The notes under the pieces: generated by a model
What the model was told of the DNA's origin: nothing
Seen by the model: only the letters and a program-made list of their open reading frames with translations
Database searches by the model: none
From: Desulfobacterales bacterium
GTDB lineage: Bacteria; Desulfobacterota; Desulfobacteria; Desulfobacterales; SpSt-501
Direction of reading: 5' to 3'
DNA: 54,360 bases
Assembly: GCA_030834695.1 (NCBI GenBank)
Contig: JAUQXK010000095.1
Location: 1-54,360, forward strand
In this document: one piece after another, positions 50,975 through 54,360 of the stretch
How positions within the stretch are numbered: the first letter of the stretch is position 1
How the letters are laid out: every line of letters starts with the position of its first letter
Position numbers and translations under genes: made by a program

Positions 50975-52600
50975 ATGTCAATGGCGGTCGATCTTCTGAT
51001 CCGGAATGCCCGGATCCGCACCCTGGACAATCACGGAACCATGGCCCGCGGCCTTGCCGCTGCGAATGGAAAAATCTTGGCTGTTGATGATTCGCACGCG
51101 CTGGAGTCATTGGCCGGACCCGAAACCACCGTGCTGGATCTCCAGGGCCGCACCGTTCTGCCCGGTTTCATCGACGCCCATGAGCATCTGTCCTGGTTTG
51201 CCGAGGAGCCGCTGAAGTTGAATCTGTCCTCGGAGCGTATCAAGAGTCTGGCGGACTTGCTGAGACTGATACGATCCGAAGCCTCCCGCCTCCACCCGGG
51301 AGAATGGATTCAGGGGGTTTTGTACGACGACACCAAGATGGTTGAAGGCCGTTCGCTGACCCGCGACGACCTCGATGCCGCCGCTCCGGCGCATCCCGTG
51401 ATCGTCGTCCACGTCAGCGGCCACTGGGCGGTGGTGAATTCCACGGCCCTGAAATCAGGAGGCATGGACGACCGGTCGCCCGACCCCAAAGGAGGTGCGC
51501 TCGGCCGCGATCCGGCCACCGGCCGTCTGGATGGACGATTGATCGAAATGGCCATGTTCAACTTCGCGTTCGAGAGCCTGGCCGTGCAGCCGTTGGTGGT
51601 GCCGCCCTTTCCCCGCGAGGTGCGCCGCAGGGCCTTGAAGCAGGCTGCGCACATCCTGAACGCGGCTGGCGTTTGCGGGGTGGGCGATGCGCTCACCGCC
51701 CCGAGCTATGTCACCAGCTACCACGACCTCTGCGCCGCCGCCGAGCTGACCCTTCGGGTGAACATGATCATTCCCTACCTTTTCCTGCCGCGATTGGAAC
51801 AGATCGGGCTGCTGGGACCATGGGGAAACGAATGGGTAAAGTGCACCGGGATCAAAATCATCATCGACGGCGCCATCGCCGGTCGCACGGCAGCTCTCAA
51901 GAATGGCTACGCCCACGACCCACAGGATCACGGTGTTCTGCTGATCTCCGAGCAGGCCGAACTGGACGAAATCGTCGGCCGGATACACCGGGCCGGCTAC
52001 CAGGCCTGTGTGCATGCCAACGGAGACCTGGCGATTGAAATGGCCCTGAAGGCCATTGAACGAGCCCAGACCGAAGCTCCGCGGCCCGATCCGCGGCACC
52101 GCATCGAGCATTGCACCATGATCGATGACGCCCTCTTGGCCTGGATGGCTCGCCTGGGGGTGATGGCGCTGCCATTCGGCGCCTATATCTGGCAGCACGG
52201 CGAGAAGCTGCTGCGGTTTTACGGAGCCCGGGCGGCGCGCATGTTCGCCCATCGGAGTTTCCTCAAGGCCGGCGTGCGGGTGGCAGGCTCGTCCGATCAT
52301 CCGGCCGGTCTTTATCCCCCCTTGCTGGGCGTGCAGTCCATGGTGACTCGCCAGACCGCCTCCGGCGAAGTGATCGGCCCGGAAGAGAAGATATCCCTTG
52401 AGGAAGCCTTCCGGATGTATACGCTCTACGCCGCCTATGCGTCGGGCGAGGAAAGCCTGAAGGGACAGCTGGTATCCGGCCGTCTGGCCGACCTGGTCGT
52501 GCTGGAGCAGGACCCTTGGGAGACCCCGCCCGATCAGATCAGCCGGATCGGGATCCACATGACCATCGTCGGCGGGAAAGTCGTATACGCCCGAAGTTAG
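50975..52600 (+). CDS. YtcJ-type amidohydrolase (Amidohydro_3)
   Basis: A 541-residue metal-dependent amidohydrolase. The N-terminal beta sandwich (LLIRNARIRTLD) leads to GFIDAHEHLSW with the HxH metal pair. HANGDLAIEMAL and HRIEHCTMIDD supply later histidine ligands, SSDHPAG the final aspartate, and the C-terminus returns to the sandwich (LVSGRLADLVVLEQDP). N-acyl amino acid or cyclic amide hydrolysis is typical. The start is ATG 50975 or 50981; neither has a strong site. It precedes LivG-LivF genes that could serve uptake of its substrate. Confidence 0.9.
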   Translation: MSMAVDLLIRNARIRTLDNHGTMARGLAAANGKILAVDDSHALESLAGPETTVLDLQGRTVLPGFIDAHEHLSWFAEEPLKLNLSSERIKSLADLLRLIRSEASRLHPGEWIQGVLYDDTKMVEGRSLTRDDLDAAAPAHPVIVVHVSGHWAVVNSTALKSGGMDDRSPDPKGGALGRDPATGRLDGRLIEMAMFNFAFESLAVQPLVVPPFPREVRRRALKQAAHILNAAGVCGVGDALTAPSYVTSYHDLCAAAELTLRVNMIIPYLFLPRLEQIGLLGPWGNEWVKCTGIKIIIDGAIAGRTAALKNGYAHDPQDHGVLLISEQAELDEIVGRIHRAGYQACVHANGDLAIEMALKAIERAQTEAPRPDPRHRIEHCTMIDDALLAWMARLGVMALPFGAYIWQHGEKLLRFYGARAARMFAHRSFLKAGVRVAGSSDHPAGLYPPLLGVQSMVTRQTASGEVIGPEEKISLEEAFRMYTLYAAYASGEESLKGQLVSGRLADLVVLEQDPWETPPDQISRIGIHMTIVGGKVVYARS

Positions 52601-52692
52601 GCCTGATCCGTTTCCACCGGGCCTGGAGACGGCATCTCATCGAAATGCGAGGATGATCCAGGCGCGGGCCTTCCACTCAGGAGAACCACAGC

Positions 52693-53448
52693 GTGCCGTT
52701 GCTGGAAACTCGGAATCTGACCAAGTCATTCGGAGCGCTGGCCGCCGTTTCCGGGGCCAGCCTGAACGTGCACGCCGGGCAGGTGCACGCCATCATCGGA
52801 CCCAACGGTGCGGGGAAGACCACGCTTTTCAACCTGCTGGCCGGCGTGTTCCCGCCGACCTCCGGTCAAATCCTATTTGACGGGCGGGAAATATCAAACC
52901 TCAAGCTCCATGAGCGCGCCCGGATCGGCATCGGGAGATCCTACCAGGTCACCAGCATTTTTCCCGAGTTGACCGTTCATGAAAACGTGCGCCTGGCGGT
53001 CCAGTCCAAAACCCAGCGCAGCGTTGCGCTCTTTCGCGCCGCCAGCGGCTTGGTTGACATCCGCGCAAAGGCGGACGCCGTCCTGGAAGAGATGCGCCTC
53101 ACCGAATTCCGGGAGCGGATCGCTAGCACCATCCCTTACGGCAGCCAGCGTTCGCTGGATGTCGCCATCGCCCTGGCCACCGATCCGCAGCTGCTTCTGC
53201 TGGACGAGCCCACCAGCGGCATGTCCCCGGAGGACACTCTGAAAATGATCGCCCTGGTAGAGCGGATTTCCGAAAAATACACCATTGCACTGATTGAACA
53301 TCATATGAAGGTGGTCATGTCCATCTCCGACACCATCACCGTGCTCAGCCAGGGGCAGATCATCGCCGAGGGCTCGCCGGATGACATTCAACGCAACGAC
53401 GACGTCCGGCGAGCCTACCTGGGAGGAGGAAAGTTTGCATGGACCTGA
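52693..53448 (+). CDS. ABC transporter ATP-binding protein LivG (second set)
   Basis: A GTG start after AGGAGAACC gives 251 residues: Walker A GPNGAGKTTLF, LivG-type signature IPYGSQRSLDVA, Walker B LLLLDEPTSGMSPED and the switch LIEHHMKVV. It lies 92 bp after the amidohydrolase and overlaps livF by 10 bp. No cognate permease or binding protein is in the window. Confidence 0.93.
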   Translation: MPLLETRNLTKSFGALAAVSGASLNVHAGQVHAIIGPNGAGKTTLFNLLAGVFPPTSGQILFDGREISNLKLHERARIGIGRSYQVTSIFPELTVHENVRLAVQSKTQRSVALFRAASGLVDIRAKADAVLEEMRLTEFRERIASTIPYGSQRSLDVAIALATDPQLLLLDEPTSGMSPEDTLKMIALVERISEKYTIALIEHHMKVVMSISDTITVLSQGQIIAEGSPDDIQRNDDVRRAYLGGGKFAWT

Positions 53449-54155
53449 ACCGGCCCCTGCTTCAGGTGGAGGACATCCACAGCTATTACGCCAAAAGCCA
53501 CATCCTTCAGGGGGTTTCCTTCGCGGTGCATCCCAAAGAATGTCTGTCGTTGTTGGGCCGTAACGGAGCCGGCAAGACCACCACGCTCCGCAGCGTGATC
53601 GGCCTGGTTGCCCCCCGCTCCGGCCGGATTTTCTTCAAAGGGCGGCCGATCAACGGGCGACAGCCCTTCGAGATTTCGCGGCAGGGCATCGCGTACGTGC
53701 CGGAGGATCGCCAGATTTTTGCGTCGCTGACGGTGCTGGAGAACCTGGCCATCAGCGTGCAGAAACAGCGCGCCGAAGGCCCCTGGGGCCTTGACCGGAT
53801 TTTCGAACTCTTCCCGCGGCTGGCGGAGCGGCGCCGGAACCGGGGCAGCCAGCTCAGCGGGGGCGAACAGCAGATGCTGGCCATCGCCCGGGCGCTCATG
53901 ACCAATCCGGACCTGCTGCTGCTGGACGAACCCACTGAGGGCTTGGCGCCGCTGATCGTCGAGAAACTGCTCGAAATCATCCAGAGCCTGAAGCTAAGCG
54001 GACTGACGATCATTCTGGTCGAGCAGGATGTGCACGCCACCCGCCAGGTGGCCGACCGCTACTGCATCCTGCAGGAGGGACTGCTGGTTCACCAGAGCAG
54101 CCACGCCGAGTTTTGGTCCCAGCCGGAACTCCAGGAGAGGTTCCTTGGGGTGTAG
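53439..54155 (+). CDS. ABC transporter ATP-binding protein LivF (second set)
   Basis: A 238-residue ATPase with Walker A LGRNGAGKTTT, AYVPEDRQIFASLTVLENL, signature LSGGEQQMLAIAR and Walker B LLLLDEPTEGLAP. The ATG follows GGGAGGAGG. A dispersed repeat begins 8 bp after the stop, so any permease genes lie beyond it or elsewhere. Confidence 0.93.
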   Translation: MDLNRPLLQVEDIHSYYAKSHILQGVSFAVHPKECLSLLGRNGAGKTTTLRSVIGLVAPRSGRIFFKGRPINGRQPFEISRQGIAYVPEDRQIFASLTVLENLAISVQKQRAEGPWGLDRIFELFPRLAERRRNRGSQLSGGEQQMLAIARALMTNPDLLLLDEPTEGLAPLIVEKLLEIIQSLKLSGLTIILVEQDVHATRQVADRYCILQEGLLVHQSSHAEFWSQPELQERFLGV

Positions 54156-54162
54156 CGGCGTT

Positions 54163-54360
54163 ATTACTCCGGCAAGTAAACTGGTACAATTTGAGCCGAG
54201 GTTCGGCGGGGCGGGTTTTCGGCCGCAGCGCGCCGCAACCATCCGTTCAACGAACCAGCGTACGGCAGCAAGCCCGCTCCATATGGTGCCGGACAGCCCC
54301 GGAGGACCCATGCCCACGCAGCCGTCAGTCTTCTCTGCCTGTCTGCAGTTCCTCTAGACG
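54163..54360. repeat. Dispersed repeat, copy 2 (cut by window edge)
   Basis: This sequence aligns without large gaps to 13567-13764, from ACTCCGGCAA through TTTCGGCCGCAGCGCGCCGC and GGACAGCCCCGGAGGACC to TAGACG. The weakest match is the first 40-base spacer. Like copy 1 it starts just after a gene end. The expected inverted right arm would fall outside the window. Confidence 0.78.

Overview
The window is GC-rich, densely coded bacterial DNA that most resembles a strictly anaerobic sulfate- or sulfite-respiring member of the Desulfobacterota. The reasons are an isethionate sulfite-lyase with its activase, sigma-54 control, branched-chain-type ABC transporters, and three genes with in-frame TGA codons at catalytic-cysteine positions (predicted selenocysteine). 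The taxonomic call is inference; no rRNA or tRNA is present.

Region 1 (1-23040) is a taurine/isethionate respiration island. It holds the end of a glutamate dehydrogenase gene, a taurine-type class III aminotransferase, a GntR regulator, acetate kinase, a cytidylate-kinase-like protein, a PAS sigma-54 activator and a TRAP importer (dctPQM). It then holds islA-islB and a leftward microcompartment operon: eutQ, pta, BMC-H, pduS-like, BMC-T (pduT-like), two BMC-H, eutN (BMC-P), CoA-acylating aldehyde dehydrogenase, eutJ. Inferred flow: taurine is deaminated to sulfoacetaldehyde and reduced to isethionate (reductase not in the window), or isethionate is imported. IslA cleaves it to sulfite plus acetaldehyde, the aldehyde becomes acetyl-CoA in the shell, and Pta with AckA/EutQ gives acetate and ATP. 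Two intergenic regions each carry a back-to-back pair of -24/-12 promoters around copies of one motif (core ATTGCAACAA), so TRAP, islAB, the shell operon and an amidohydrolase gene look like one regulon. That amidohydrolase has lost its usual metal-ligand motifs and ends in a helix that looks like a microcompartment encapsulation peptide; it is the least explained part of the system.

Region 2 (23174-29051) is a redox and amine cluster: three predicted selenoproteins (C-GCAxxG-C-C, AhpD-like CxxU, DsbA-like UxxC), a CMD protein, a TauE/SafE permease, an Asp/Glu racemase homologue missing one cysteine, a YhcH-family protein, a PLP decarboxylase and a cupin.

Region 3 (29096-37432) is a probable catabolic operon for a 3-hydroxy or amino acid. 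It has an XRE-cupin regulator with palindromic operators, a 3-hydroxyacid/acyl-CoA dehydrogenase, LivHMGFK, a threonine-dehydrogenase-like SDR and a beta-keto-acid cleavage enzyme.

Region 4 (37643-54360) holds a PlsB-like acyltransferase, a receiver/PEP-synthase-like hybrid, an acetyltransferase, an AtoE permease, two paralogous lipoproteins, a DUF3783 protein, a signalling group (caspase-fold lipoprotein, CHASE2-SpoIIE phosphatase, DUF4384 protein), a YtcJ-type amidohydrolase and a LivG-LivF pair without permeases. A repeat of about 200 bp occurs at 13.6 kb and again at the right edge.
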